From: an uncultured Streptococcus sp.
GTDB lineage: Bacteria > Bacillota > Bacilli > Lactobacillales > Streptococcaceae
Direction of reading: 5' to 3'
DNA: 19,083 nt
NCBI RefSeq assembly: GCF_938020365.1
Contig: NZ_CALIIB010000115.1
Location: forward strand, 1-19,083
Shown: in pieces, positions 8,019 to 15,720 of the stretch
Position numbering within the stretch: position 1 is the first letter of the stretch
How the letters are laid out: each line of letters begins with the position of its first letter
Translations under genes and position numbers: made by a program
Notes under the pieces: generated by a model
Databases searched by the model: none
Told to the model about the DNA's origin: nothing
Seen by the model: only the letters and a program-made list of their open reading frames with translations

Positions 8019-9155
8019 TTACACAGTAATTCGTTTTTGAGTCTCACTATCAAACAGATGACTCTTAGGTAGTTTGAAGGTGAAGCGAAGCTTCGAACCT
8101 GGCTCCAGATAATTGGAAGCATCTACCTTGGCTGAAAACTCTTGGCTGCCCACCTTACAGTAGAGCACTGAGTCACTACCCAGCAACTCTGACACGACAA
8201 CTTCCGCATCGACCACATCGCCAGGGAAAGTATCCTCTACAATCAAGTCGGCTGAGATATCCTCTGGTCGGATACCCAAAATAACTTTCTTACCTTGGTA
8301 GCCTTTTTCTGTCAAAAGCTTCTCTTGACCACCTGTCAGGGTAAGATTGAGTTGATCACCATCAGTCAGTTGATGACCAGATACCATCACTTCAAAGAAG
8401 TTCATAGCTGGACTGCCGATAAAGCCTGCAACAAACTTATTCGCTGGTTCATTGTAAAGCTCTTGCGGAGTTCCGACTTGCTCAATCCGGCCGATAGTTC
8501 CCGTGCCCGCTTCATTTTTCGTCGCTGACATGATAACAATGCGGTCGGCCAAGGTCATTGCCTCGGTTTGATCGTGGGTAACGTAGATGGTTGTTGCTCC
8601 GATACGGCGGTGGATTTTGGCAATCTCAGCACGCATGGACACCCGCAGTTTCGCATCCAAGTTTGACAAAGGTTCATCCATCAGGAAGACCTTGGCATCT
8701 CGGACGATGGCCCGTCCCATAGCTACCCGTTGACGTTGACCACCAGACAAGTCCGCTGGTTTGCGGTCTAGAAATTCTTTCAAACCAAGGATTTCAGCTG
8801 CTTCTTGCACCCGTTTGTCGATATCTTCCTTGCTGTACTTGCGCAGTTTCAATCCAAACGCCATGTTGTCATAGACTGTCATGTGTGGATAGAGGGCATA
8901 GTTCTGGAAAACCATGGCAATATCACGATCCTTGGGAGCAATATCATTGACTAGTGTCTCATCGATATAGAGCTCGCCCTCAGTGATGTCCTCCAGTCCC
9001 GCAATCATACGAAGCGTTGTGGATTTCCCACATCCAGAAGGGCCAACAAAGACGATAAATTCTTTATCTTTGATTTGCAAGTCGAAATTTTCTACAGAGT
9101 AGAAATCACTATTAGGATATTTTTTGTAGAGCTTATTTAACTTTAAGGTCGTCAT
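8019..9155 (-). CDS. MsmK-type sugar ABC transporter ATPase
   Basis: A 378-aa CUT1 ATPase very like streptococcal MsmK/UgpC. Walker A is GPSGCGKST (38-46), the Q-loop is in 'MVFQNYALYPHMTV', the signature is LSGGQRQR (136-143), Walker B is VFLMDEP (156-162), and the switch His194 is in 'VTHDQTEAM'. A C-terminal OB/TOBE regulatory domain follows from about residue 240 ('GFIGSPAMNFFEV', 'ILGIRPEDI'). It would power the SatABC importer from inside. In pneumococcus the importer borrows a shared MsmK encoded elsewhere; here an ATPase lies inside the operon, 14 bases after nanE. Whether it is dedicated or is the genome's only MsmK cannot be seen from this window. GAGG lies nine bases before the ATG. 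Confidence 0.93.
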   Translation of the reverse strand: MTTLKLNKLYKKYPNSDFYSVENFDLQIKDKEFIVFVGPSGCGKSTTLRMIAGLEDITEGELYIDETLVNDIAPKDRDIAMVFQNYALYPHMTVYDNMAFGLKLRKYSKEDIDKRVQEAAEILGLKEFLDRKPADLSGGQRQRVAMGRAIVRDAKVFLMDEPLSNLDAKLRVSMRAEIAKIHRRIGATTIYVTHDQTEAMTLADRIVIMSATKNEAGTGTIGRIEQVGTPQELYNEPANKFVAGFIGSPAMNFFEVMVSGHQLTDGDQLNLTLTGGQEKLLTEKGYQGKKVILGIRPEDISADLIVEDTFPGDVVDAEVVVSELLGSDSVLYCKVGSQEFSAKVDASNYLEPGSKLRFTFKLPKSHLFDSETQKRITV

Positions 9156-9169
9156 TGCTTTACCTCACT

Positions 9170-9868
9170 TTATTTTACTGCTGCAACGAAACGCTCGGTG
9201 ATTTCCTTTGGTCGAGTAATGGCTCCGCCTACTACAATACCGCGGACACCCAAATCATGGATTTGCTTGGCTTGATCTGGATAGTGGATCTTACCCTCAG
9301 CAATCACATCCACCCCCGCATCACAGAGCTTCTTGACCAGTTCAAAATCTGGTCCGTCTACCTTAGGACTGTAGGACGTGTAGCCTGATAAGGTCGTACC
9401 AACAAAGTCAACGCCAGATGCTACAGCTGCCACACCTTCCTCAAAGGTACTAATGTCGGCCATCAGCAGTTGCTGCGGATATTTCTTCTTGACTTGGCGG
9501 ATAAAGTCCTCAATCTTCAAACCATCATAGCGTTCCCGCTGGGTGCAGTCCAGAGCGATGACCTCGATATCAAGGGCAGCCAGCTCATCCACTTCCCGCA
9601 TGGTCGCAGTGATAAAAGGCTCCTGTGGTGGATAGTCCCGTTTGATAATCCCGATAATCGGGAGCTTGGTTACTTCCTTAATCTCCTTGATGTCTCGCAC
9701 GCTGTTGGCTCGAATACCAACCGCTCCGCCCTCTTCAGCCGCCTTGACCAAGAGAGGGATGACTCCACCAGCCTCCGTATAGAGGGGCTCATGAGGCAGA
9801 GCTTGACAGGAAACGATAATGCCATCTTTGATTTTTGCAATTAATTGATCTTTGCTAATCTGTGACAT
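9170..9868 (-). CDS. nanE: N-acetylmannosamine-6-phosphate 2-epimerase (NanE)
   Basis: A 232-aa TIM-barrel epimerase that converts ManNAc-6-P to GlcNAc-6-P, feeding the NagA/NagB route. Family hallmarks are the N-terminal 'GIIVSCQALPHEPLY', 'AVGIRANSVRDIKEIK', the 'PIIGIIKRDYP' segment with its conserved Lys (Lys76), 'VIALDCTQRERYDG', 'DISTFEEGVAA', 'DFVGTTLSGYT' and the phosphate-binding 'VVGGAITRPKEITERF'. It is the first gene after the main nan promoter (9917-9945), with GGAGAGA as ribosome-binding site. Length and motifs match characterised NanE proteins closely. Confidence 0.95.
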   Translation of the reverse strand: MSQISKDQLIAKIKDGIIVSCQALPHEPLYTEAGGVIPLLVKAAEEGGAVGIRANSVRDIKEIKEVTKLPIIGIIKRDYPPQEPFITATMREVDELAALDIEVIALDCTQRERYDGLKIEDFIRQVKKKYPQQLLMADISTFEEGVAAVASGVDFVGTTLSGYTSYSPKVDGPDFELVKKLCDAGVDVIAEGKIHYPDQAKQIHDLGVRGIVVGGAITRPKEITERFVAAVK

Positions 9869-9916
9869 AAATAATCTCTCCTTTTTCTATGTTTTCTCCG
9901 TTCTTTTTATAATGCC

Positions 9917-9945
9917 ATTATATACAAAAAATAAAGCGCTTTCAA
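9917..9945 (-). promoter_or_regulatory. Main nan operon promoter
   Basis: On the minus strand TTGAAA (9940-9945), a 17-base spacer and a consensus TATAAT (9917-9922) form a near-ideal sigma-A promoter. Transcription would start near 9910, about 40 bases before nanE. A cre-like box overlaps the -35. Confidence 0.85.
9932..9944 (-). promoter_or_regulatory. cre-like CcpA operator in the nan promoter
   Basis: TGAAAGCGCTTTA closely matches catabolite-response elements (TGNAANCGNWNNCW type) and overlaps the -35 hexamer and adjacent spacer. Binding by CcpA-HPr(Ser-P) there would block RNA polymerase, so glucose repression of sialic acid use is expected. Confidence 0.75.
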
Positions 9946-10000
9946 TGCGTTTTGAGATTTAGATTTTAGTTTCTAAAAACCGACTTCCTTTCTTAAAAGC

Positions 10001-10014
10001 TGAAACTACTTTCA
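10001..10014. promoter_or_regulatory. Candidate NanR operator upstream of nanE
   Basis: The inverted repeat TGAAACTACTTTCA lies 56 bp beyond the outer edge of the nanE -35. A near-identical palindrome (TGAAACTAGTTTCA, 11251-11264) lies at exactly the same distance from the esterase promoter. The position upstream of the -35 suits an activator. Assignment to the RpiR regulator at 474-1319 is inference. Confidence 0.5.
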
Positions 10015-10071
10015 GGATTAGAAGTGTTTCTACAAAAAAGTTACTATAGATTTTTGAATATTTATCATAAA

Positions 10072-10100
10072 AAGCCTGAGATTATGCTAACCTCAGACTT
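10072..10100 (-). terminator. Terminator of the esterase gene
   Basis: On the minus strand AAGTCTGAG / CTCAGGCTT (one A:C mismatch, 11-base loop) is followed by TTTTTATG. It starts 27 bases after the esterase stop codon and separates that gene from the nanE transcript. Confidence 0.75.
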
Positions 10101-10126
10101 AGTTTCTTTCTTGCTACTATCTATTT

Positions 10127-11125
10127 TTACCAGTCTTTAAAAGCTTCCAGCAAAGAAGGATGGTCAATCTTTGAGCCGCAAAGCCAGTTGAAAACTTTAT
10201 CATTGACATAGACATTCATGGCTTCATGCTCGTACTCTGGCATGAGATGGTGCTCCTTAGTACACTCCAGCCGGTTGTAAATCGCAAACTGGGTAATCGG
10301 ATAGCAAACATCGTCAGCCAGTCCGGTTATCATCCGCACGCTCCCTTGAATGCGGTGAGCCATATTTTTCACATCGATATAGGACAAGGTCTGGATAATC
10401 TCATCCTCCGTTTCGTGGAAAGGATCGTGGAACTTAAAATAACGAAAGAGCTCATCATAGGCCTCGCTGGTATTGCCAATCTCCAACACCCTCCGAAAGT
10501 CTGACAAGAAAGGATAGGTAGCCACTGTCTGCTTAATGCGCGGATTGAGAGCCGCTGCCACCAAAGACAAGGCTCCGCCCTGAGAAGCACCATAACTGGA
10601 TAGATGCTCCTCGTCTACAAGGTCCAAACTCGCCACAATCTCAACCAAGCTGTAAATATCTAGATAGACATCCTTATAAAAGAGACACTCTGGTCCATCC
10701 ACTGCCCCACGGATAATCTGTCCCTTGACCGTATTGCCTCTTACAGGCGCTCCTCCATCAAAGGAATAGCCTGACTGGCCGCGTACATCCATAGATACAA
10801 CACCATAGCCAGCAACCGTATAAGCTAGCATATCGGCCCAATCCCAGCCACGCCCCATATAACCGTGGAAATGAAAGATAATCGGAACTTTTTTACTCGA
10901 TTTAGGAAGGACCATACGGGCATAAGTTCGCCCCTGATTCGTCCCCTCAAACACTAGCTCATAGCAGGTCACCCCAGCGATTTGAAAGTCTTTCTCAATC
11001 AGCTGATAGTCTGGCAAGCTACTCAAACTGCTAATCTGACGATCCCAAAAAGCATCAAAATCCGCTGGAACTTCATCCCTGCCTCTGTAATCCTTTGCCT
11101 CTGCTAATAAATCTGGATTGCGCAT
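10127..11125 (-). CDS. CE7-family acetyl esterase (acetylxylan esterase/cephalosporin-C deacetylase type)
   Basis: A 332-aa alpha/beta-hydrolase of carbohydrate esterase family 7. Hallmarks are 'FHFHGYMGRGWDW' (about 84-96), the oxyanion RGQ (115-117), the nucleophile elbow GASQGG with Ser181, an acid Asp in 'GLADDVCYP' (271/272) and the catalytic His300 in 'EYEHEAMN'. No signal peptide is seen, so it is cytoplasmic. Its place next to the nan operon, with matching regulatory sites, suggests it removes O-acetyl groups from imported sialic acid or other acetylated sugars. That is inference, since characterised CE7 enzymes act on acetylated xylo-oligosaccharides and cephalosporin C. The start at 11123-11125 follows GGAGG at five bases; an upstream in-frame GTG/TTG overlaps the ribosome-binding site and is less likely. 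Confidence 0.87.
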   Translation of the reverse strand: MRNPDLLAEAKDYRGRDEVPADFDAFWDRQISSLSSLPDYQLIEKDFQIAGVTCYELVFEGTNQGRTYARMVLPKSSKKVPIIFHFHGYMGRGWDWADMLAYTVAGYGVVSMDVRGQSGYSFDGGAPVRGNTVKGQIIRGAVDGPECLFYKDVYLDIYSLVEIVASLDLVDEEHLSSYGASQGGALSLVAAALNPRIKQTVATYPFLSDFRRVLEIGNTSEAYDELFRYFKFHDPFHETEDEIIQTLSYIDVKNMAHRIQGSVRMITGLADDVCYPITQFAIYNRLECTKEHHLMPEYEHEAMNVYVNDKVFNWLCGSKIDHPSLLEAFKDW

Positions 11126-11149
11126 CTCATCCTCCAACACTATTGTTTT

Positions 11150-11163
11150 TGTAAACCCTTACA
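11150..11163. promoter_or_regulatory. cre-like operator at the esterase transcription start
   Basis: TGTAAACCCTTACA is a 14-bp palindrome resembling the cre consensus TGTAANCGNTTACA with one central mismatch. It covers the expected +1 of the esterase promoter, a usual repressing position for CcpA. Confidence 0.55.
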
Positions 11164-11166
11164 GAA

Positions 11167-11195
11167 ATAATAGCACAGCGCCTTCCCTTTTTCAA
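11167..11195 (-). promoter_or_regulatory. Esterase promoter
   Basis: On the minus strand TTGAAA (11190-11195), a 17-base spacer and TATTAT (11167-11172) form a good sigma-A promoter. It has the same -35 and spacing as the nanE promoter, which suggests shared control. Confidence 0.8.
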
Positions 11196-11250
11196 TCCTT
11201 TGCAATATTAAGAATTTAATTTCTGTTTTTGCTGTGATTCTTTTTCTTTT

Positions 11251-11264
11251 TGAAACTAGTTTCA
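11251..11264. promoter_or_regulatory. Candidate NanR operator upstream of the esterase
   Basis: The perfect palindrome TGAAACTAGTTTCA extends to a 22-bp perfect palindrome (11247-11268) with flanking T/A runs. It lies 56 bp beyond the esterase -35, matching the nanE site. It could also form a hairpin as part of the terminator region of the ABC exporter, but the conserved spacing favours an operator. Confidence 0.5.
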
Positions 11265-11269
11265 AAAAT

Positions 11270-11292
11270 AGGTCGGAGAAGTTCCCTGACCT
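11270..11292. terminator. Probable bidirectional terminator of the peptide/ABC operon
   Basis: An AGGTCGG / CCTGACCT stem with one bulge is flanked by TTTTTT on the plus strand and ATTTTT on the minus strand. It lies about 60 bases after the exporter stop codon and closes the AT-rich island on its left side. Confidence 0.55.
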
Positions 11293-11352
11293 CTTTTTTG
11301 AGATTACATTATTAAAAACAAAGAAAGCGAGGTGAACAAAGAATCACACCTT

Positions 11353-13068
11353 TCAACCTGCTCTTTGTACATTTGATAAAAATTCTTGATAGAGTTGATT
11401 TCTAAGTAGCAACTGATGATGAGTTCCTTGATCCACAATCTGTCCAGTTTTATCCAAAACAAGAATCGAATCTGCTTTCTTGACTGTATGCAAACGATGT
11501 GCAATCGTCATGCGTGTTTTACCTGCTGTCAACTTATCAATTGCTTTACTGATTCTTTGTTCTGTCACACTGTCTAAACTGGCTGTTACTTCATCTAATA
11601 GATATATTGGATGCTCCAGCAATAAAGCCCTCGCAATATTAAAACGTTGCTTTTGCCCCTCGGACAACCCAGTACCACTATCAGAAATTTCCGTATCTAA
11701 ACCTTTGTCTAAATCCCTTATCAAAGATACCAAACCCAATTCTTCTAAGACTTCATTCATCCGTTCTTCTGAGACGATTTTATTTTTCCCATAGAAAAGA
11801 TTTTCCCTGATCGTTCCATGAAACAAGGTATTATCTTGAGGAATATAAGCTACCATATTTCTCAGCTGCTCCTCAGATAAGTCTGCTAAGTTCTGACTTC
11901 CAATGAGAATCTCTCCCTTATAATCTTGATAGAATTTCATCAATAGAGCAAAAATAGTCGATTTCCCTGCACCACTTGGTCCAACAATTGCAGTATGCTG
12001 TCCCGCTTGAATATTGACGGATAAATCGTTTAAGACATTTTCCTGATCATAAGAAAAATTAACATTCTTCATGATGATACTCGATCCAGATAGTTCTAAT
12101 CCTTTTTCTCCTCCTACTTCTTTGTCTAACTCTACCATCTCCATGAGACGATTTGAAACACTCTGAAACTCTGTCCAATCCGTCATAGATTCAGAGATAT
12201 CTGTGATGGGGTCAATCAACCGTGTCAGATAAAGAACAAAAGTCATCAGAGTACTCATGGTCATATTGTTTTTAGAGACTTCCAAACCAGCTACCACCAA
12301 TAGTAAAATGATAAAGGTCATGGTCAGCCCATTTGATAAGGTATTCTGAATAGAGGACAAGCCGATAATCTTTTTAAAGTTGTGGGTTAACTGATTAAAA
12401 AAGTGAGCCATGGATTCTTCTTCACTCTTTTCGCCATTGAAGGATTTCATCAAACGGATATGAGTGAAACGATGACTAATTCGACCAGAAATGTCTCCCA
12501 GCCCTTCTTGATAGTTTGTGTAGTGACTTTCTAGCCGATGATTTATCGGAATGATTACAAATAATAAAATCGGAAATAGCAAGAAAGACAGTAACGTCAA
12601 GGGCAGACTGATATTTACTAGAAAATAGAGAGAACCCATAATCACAATCCCATTTAAAATAAGATTTGGCAATACCGATGTGATAAAGTTCAAAATAACA
12701 GACATATCATTTGTTAGCCGACTAGCTACATCACCCGATGGATGATTTTCTAGTTCCTTGACAGAGGTTACTAACAGGGAGGCATATATATGCTTTTGGA
12801 GCTTGTTTACAGCTTGACTGCCACACAAGCCGATCACATAGCGTGACAAAGCTTGGACAGAAAACACGAGCAAGAGCGATGCGATGGAGACCGCTATTGT
12901 TATTGGGTTAGATATGAGCGTGATTAAAAATTCTTCATTCAGTAAGTTCCCCATAAATTGTGGAATAAATAAACTCATAATCGTTCCAATAAAGCTCAAT
13001 CCTAAGCCAAAAAGAAATTTTGGCTTATTGAGGTACTTGATAATCAACTTTAAGAGTTTTTTGTCCAT
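11353..13068 (-). CDS. Peptide/bacteriocin-type ABC exporter (fused membrane and ATPase domains)
   Basis: A 571-aa half-size exporter. Residues about 18-290 form the six-helix ABC membrane domain. The ATPase follows, with Walker A GPSGAGKST (363-371), the signature LSEGQKQR (468-475), Walker B IYLLDE (488-493) and His524 in 'TIAHRLH'. There is no N-terminal C39 peptidase domain, so it would not remove a double-glycine leader. This fits export of leaderless or separately processed peptides, or multidrug export. It starts two bases after the preceding permease's stop with a shared ribosome-binding site, so it is translationally coupled. It is the last gene of the peptide operon; the peptide export role is inferred from that position. 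Confidence 0.85.
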   Translation of the reverse strand: MDKKLLKLIIKYLNKPKFLFGLGLSFIGTIMSLFIPQFMGNLLNEEFLITLISNPITIAVSIASLLLVFSVQALSRYVIGLCGSQAVNKLQKHIYASLLVTSVKELENHPSGDVASRLTNDMSVILNFITSVLPNLILNGIVIMGSLYFLVNISLPLTLLSFLLFPILLFVIIPINHRLESHYTNYQEGLGDISGRISHRFTHIRLMKSFNGEKSEEESMAHFFNQLTHNFKKIIGLSSIQNTLSNGLTMTFIILLLVVAGLEVSKNNMTMSTLMTFVLYLTRLIDPITDISESMTDWTEFQSVSNRLMEMVELDKEVGGEKGLELSGSSIIMKNVNFSYDQENVLNDLSVNIQAGQHTAIVGPSGAGKSTIFALLMKFYQDYKGEILIGSQNLADLSEEQLRNMVAYIPQDNTLFHGTIRENLFYGKNKIVSEERMNEVLEELGLVSLIRDLDKGLDTEISDSGTGLSEGQKQRFNIARALLLEHPIYLLDEVTASLDSVTEQRISKAIDKLTAGKTRMTIAHRLHTVKKADSILVLDKTGQIVDQGTHHQLLLRNQLYQEFLSNVQRAG

Positions 13069-13070
13069 CC

Positions 13071-13844
13071 TTAAAACTCCAGACTTTTAAATTTTTTTAT
13101 ACTTAAGGTGTTCAAAACAAGACCATAGACTGCCGTTACCGTCACTGGCCCAACCAATCCAATCCAGATGTTTTCAACTGTCTGCATAAACTGCTGGTAA
13201 CCTGTTGGCAAGAGTGCTGCAATTGGGCCCCCTATCGCTGATAGAATCATCATTGTTACTGTCAATACAATGGCAATTGTCATAGTTGTCCCAGTCCCAA
13301 AACGTAAAGAGGCAAAGGATGCTACAGAAATAGCTAAAACTCCTTTTAAGAATACTGTGAAAATACTAACCATCTCTAACAAAGTATAGTAAAGTGTATC
13401 CGATACAATTTGAGTTGTCCCAAACTCCATATGTACGACTCGTGTGTAATGAACAAGCAAAGAAGAAGCAAAAAATAATGCAAAATAAATAGAAAGAATA
13501 AGGAGAAGACTGAAATATTTTGAGAAGTAAATAGATTTTCTATCAATATCCTTGTAGAGAAACATCGTATGATCATCCGTTTCTCTCCTGAAAACAGAAA
13601 TTGTCAAAAAGTATAGGGCTAAAGTCGGCAAAATCATCATATCCATCGAATTAAGCATCATATCTGCAAAGTCAATGTAGGCAACCTTACTACCATCCGC
13701 ATTTGCAATTTGCATAAAATTAGACTCTCCAAAGAAAGAAGCCGCTAAATAAACGAGTGGATAAAAACTAAAAGCAAGAAAAATTTTCGTTTCTTTTCGC
13801 TTCCAGACCGATTCAAATACTGCTGAAAAAATATTCTTCATCAT
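13071..13844 (-). CDS. ABC-2 type permease (immunity/export module, second copy)
   Basis: A 257-aa six-helix membrane protein. It begins 'KNIFSAVFESVWKRKETKIF' and carries 'FLYKDIDRKSIYFSKY' after the second helix, as in the BcrB/LanE/LanG-like permeases of bacteriocin self-protection ABC systems. It is a clear paralogue of the permease at 15721-16461: both share the N-terminal basic segment, the FLYKDI(D/N)R motif and a C-terminal 'KF-K-x-(L/I)EF'. Its start ATG overlaps the ATPase stop codon (TAATG); a second ATG immediately after (13841) has better spacing from AAAGGA and may be the true start. It presumably pairs with the ATPase at 13844-14716. Confidence 0.8.
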   Translation of the reverse strand: MMKNIFSAVFESVWKRKETKIFLAFSFYPLVYLAASFFGESNFMQIANADGSKVAYIDFADMMLNSMDMMILPTLALYFLTISVFRRETDDHTMFLYKDIDRKSIYFSKYFSLLLILSIYFALFFASSLLVHYTRVVHMEFGTTQIVSDTLYYTLLEMVSIFTVFLKGVLAISVASFASLRFGTGTTMTIAIVLTVTMMILSAIGGPIAALLPTGYQQFMQTVENIWIGLVGPVTVTAVYGLVLNTLSIKKFKSLEF

Positions 13845-14716
13845 TATCCTTTCATAAATACTTCCTTGAGATGATTTTCTTTGACATCAATCGATTCAAT
13901 CATATCATTCTCCGCAAGAACCTTAAAGATTTCATTTAAAGTAGAGCGACTACTAGCTGTAGAAATGTCCAATAGCCTACCCTCAAGCATCACATCAGAT
14001 GATAAGTAACTGTCTAGTAATGCAGTATTTGCGCTAGGATGTAGGTGAACAACTACACTTGGCTGCTCTTTCCCTTCAAACGAATCCACCAATTTCCCAC
14101 CTTCAATATATACATATCGATTACACAAGGCCTCTAACTCACCTAACTGATGACTTGAAATCAACATAGAAATCTGACGTTCACTTGACCACTGTTTCAA
14201 AATATCAATTAATTTTTGAACACCAATAGGATCTAAGCCAACAAACGGCTCATCTAGAATCAGAAAATCAGGTTCTGCTACTAAAGCAATCGCTAAAGCT
14301 GTCCGTTGTTTCATCCCAAACGAGAAACCTTTCGGTTTACGGTTGCGAGCTTCCCAAAGTTCTACTAAACGAAGTGTTTTTTCGATATTTGAGTACCATT
14401 CCTGCTTCCCGTGTAATTTGAGATAAAATTTTAAATTATCCATCACAGACATTTCTGGGTAGAAAACTGGATCAATCATAATCCCAAAATCTTCCAATAC
14501 ATTATCTTTGCTATTAATATCAATACCTCTATATGTTATTGTCCCAGATGTTGGTCGTTGAGATTTTGCCATCATTTTCATCAAAGTCGATTTTCCGGCT
14601 CCATTCTTACCAATTAAACCAACAATTTCTCCTTTCCCAATTTCAAGAGAGACGTCTGATAGAGAATAAAAATCATTTCCTTTAAACTTTTTTGACAGAT
14701 TTTCAATTTTAAGCAT
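13844..14716 (-). CDS. ABC transporter ATPase, bacteriocin-immunity (LanF/BcrA-like) type
   Basis: A 290-aa ATP-binding subunit with Walker A GKNGAGKST (36-44), the atypical signature FSFGMKQR (131-138), Walker B FLILDEP (151-157) and a switch His in 'SSHQ' (about 187). The (Y/F)S-x-GMKQR signature is characteristic of the BcrA/LanF/CcmA-like subfamily that drives ABC-2 permeases for antibiotic and bacteriocin self-protection. The C-terminal ~80 residues form the extra domain of this subfamily. The ATG follows GGGGG at six bases and overlaps the upstream gene by eight bases. With the two paralogous permeases it would form a heteromeric membrane pump. The substrate is unknown. Confidence 0.85.
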   Translation of the reverse strand: MLKIENLSKKFKGNDFYSLSDVSLEIGKGEIVGLIGKNGAGKSTLMKMMAKSQRPTSGTITYRGIDINSKDNVLEDFGIMIDPVFYPEMSVMDNLKFYLKLHGKQEWYSNIEKTLRLVELWEARNRKPKGFSFGMKQRTALAIALVAEPDFLILDEPFVGLDPIGVQKLIDILKQWSSERQISMLISSHQLGELEALCNRYVYIEGGKLVDSFEGKEQPSVVVHLHPSANTALLDSYLSSDVMLEGRLLDISTASSRSTLNEIFKVLAENDMIESIDVKENHLKEVFMKG

Positions 14717-15128
14717 GTTTTACCCCCTTACTGGAAACCTTATTTGAAATAAAATGCGATGCTAATGACACTCCGTAAAATAGCAAACTAATAAACAAAA
14801 TCTGTGAACCATCAAATAAGTTCAGTGCAATATCTAGTTGCATATCTTCATCTGATATCATATTCATCTGAGCAAACTCTATCCAAGTACCATTTGATGA
14901 GGTCAGGTAAGCAAATAAAAGATACGCAGCCACTGATACAGTTGGTAAAACAAGAGCTGTCCAAAATTTCCATTCTCCTTTTTGAACTTTATAAACGATA
15001 AAATTCAAGAGTAAAGGAAGTGCATAAATAACTAATAAAACTAAAGGTACTGATAAAAAAGGTAGTAGGTAACTTGTAGCAAGTGCCAACACTGCATAAA
15101 TCACAACAGCAAATAAAAGTAATAACAT
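14709..15128 (-). CDS. Small membrane protein of the ABC module, unknown function
   Basis: A 139-aa hydrophobic protein with about four transmembrane helices (roughly 3-22, 24-46, 56-76 and 108-127), followed by a short basic tail ending 'KGVKHA'. I do not recognise a family. It has a strong GGAG ribosome-binding site and overlaps the ATPase gene by eight bases, so it belongs to the same translation-coupled set. Its size, topology and place between a CPBP protein and an immunity-type ATPase suggest a bacteriocin-immunity or transporter-accessory protein, but nothing in the sequence proves that. Confidence 0.75.
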   Translation of the reverse strand: MLLLLFAVVIYAVLALATSYLLPFLSVPLVLLVIYALPLLLNFIVYKVQKGEWKFWTALVLPTVSVAAYLLFAYLTSSNGTWIEFAQMNMISDEDMQLDIALNLFDGSQILFISLLFYGVSLASHFISNKVSSKGVKHA

Positions 15129-15142
15129 TTTTTCTCCTTAGA

Positions 15143-15715
15143 TTAAATAATTGATTGATAAAGATTGTAAATCCAATGTCCACCGATAGCGTACTCCAAA
15201 CCAAATTTTGTCGCCAAAATTGAAAATAGAATACCCAGTGGGGTTCTGATGAGTAGATTGTCTATCATAGGATAGTTTAGATGAAGTAAAATACCGAATA
15301 ACAATGACGCAATAATGATTGACCAAAGGCGGGAATAATTGTTTCTCAACACTTTATAGATGACAAATCGAAATAGAAACTCCTCGCACATAGAAATCAC
15401 CATTTGATGAAAATACTCATCGCTTTTTAAAAAATAATGATTGACTAGAAAGATAAGCAAGGCAAGACATAAATAGGACTGCCAGTGAAAAACTACATCT
15501 GTTTCCTTTGAGTAGAGACCATATTTCAATGATAAAGTATGAGGAATAAGCATAAATCCAATTGGCATAAAACAAATGAGGGCAATAAGATAAGACAACT
15601 GTAGCTGTTGGCTAAAACTTATAAATACGATAGAAGTTCCTAATGAATAGACTAGAAATGCTATACCAATTAAACTGATTGGTGTCATTAAAGATAGAAG
15701 ATTATATTTCATCAT
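15143..15715 (-). CDS. CPBP-family intramembrane protease homologue
   Basis: A 190-aa multi-pass membrane protein of the CPBP (CaaX protease and bacteriocin-processing, 'Abi') family. The three family motifs are present: EEFLFR (Glu111, Glu112, Arg116), FGILLH (His145) and HWIYN (His180, Asn184). The catalytic residues are intact, so it may be an active protease. Members next to bacteriocin genes serve as immunity proteins or process peptides. Here it could protect against the repeated peptide or mature the pheromone; neither is shown. AGGA lies three bases before the first ATG and six before the second (15712), so the second may be used. It starts five bases after the permease stop codon. 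Confidence 0.85.
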   Translation of the reverse strand: MMKYNLLSLMTPISLIGIAFLVYSLGTSIVFISFSQQLQLSYLIALICFMPIGFMLIPHTLSLKYGLYSKETDVVFHWQSYLCLALLIFLVNHYFLKSDEYFHQMVISMCEEFLFRFVIYKVLRNNYSRLWSIIIASLLFGILLHLNYPMIDNLLIRTPLGILFSILATKFGLEYAIGGHWIYNLYQSII

Positions 15716-15720
15716 GTTTC

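Noticed and set aside
11353..13068. A C39 peptidase domain in the exporter
   Set aside because: The protein begins directly with the membrane domain; there is no room for, or motif of, the Cys/His peptidase.
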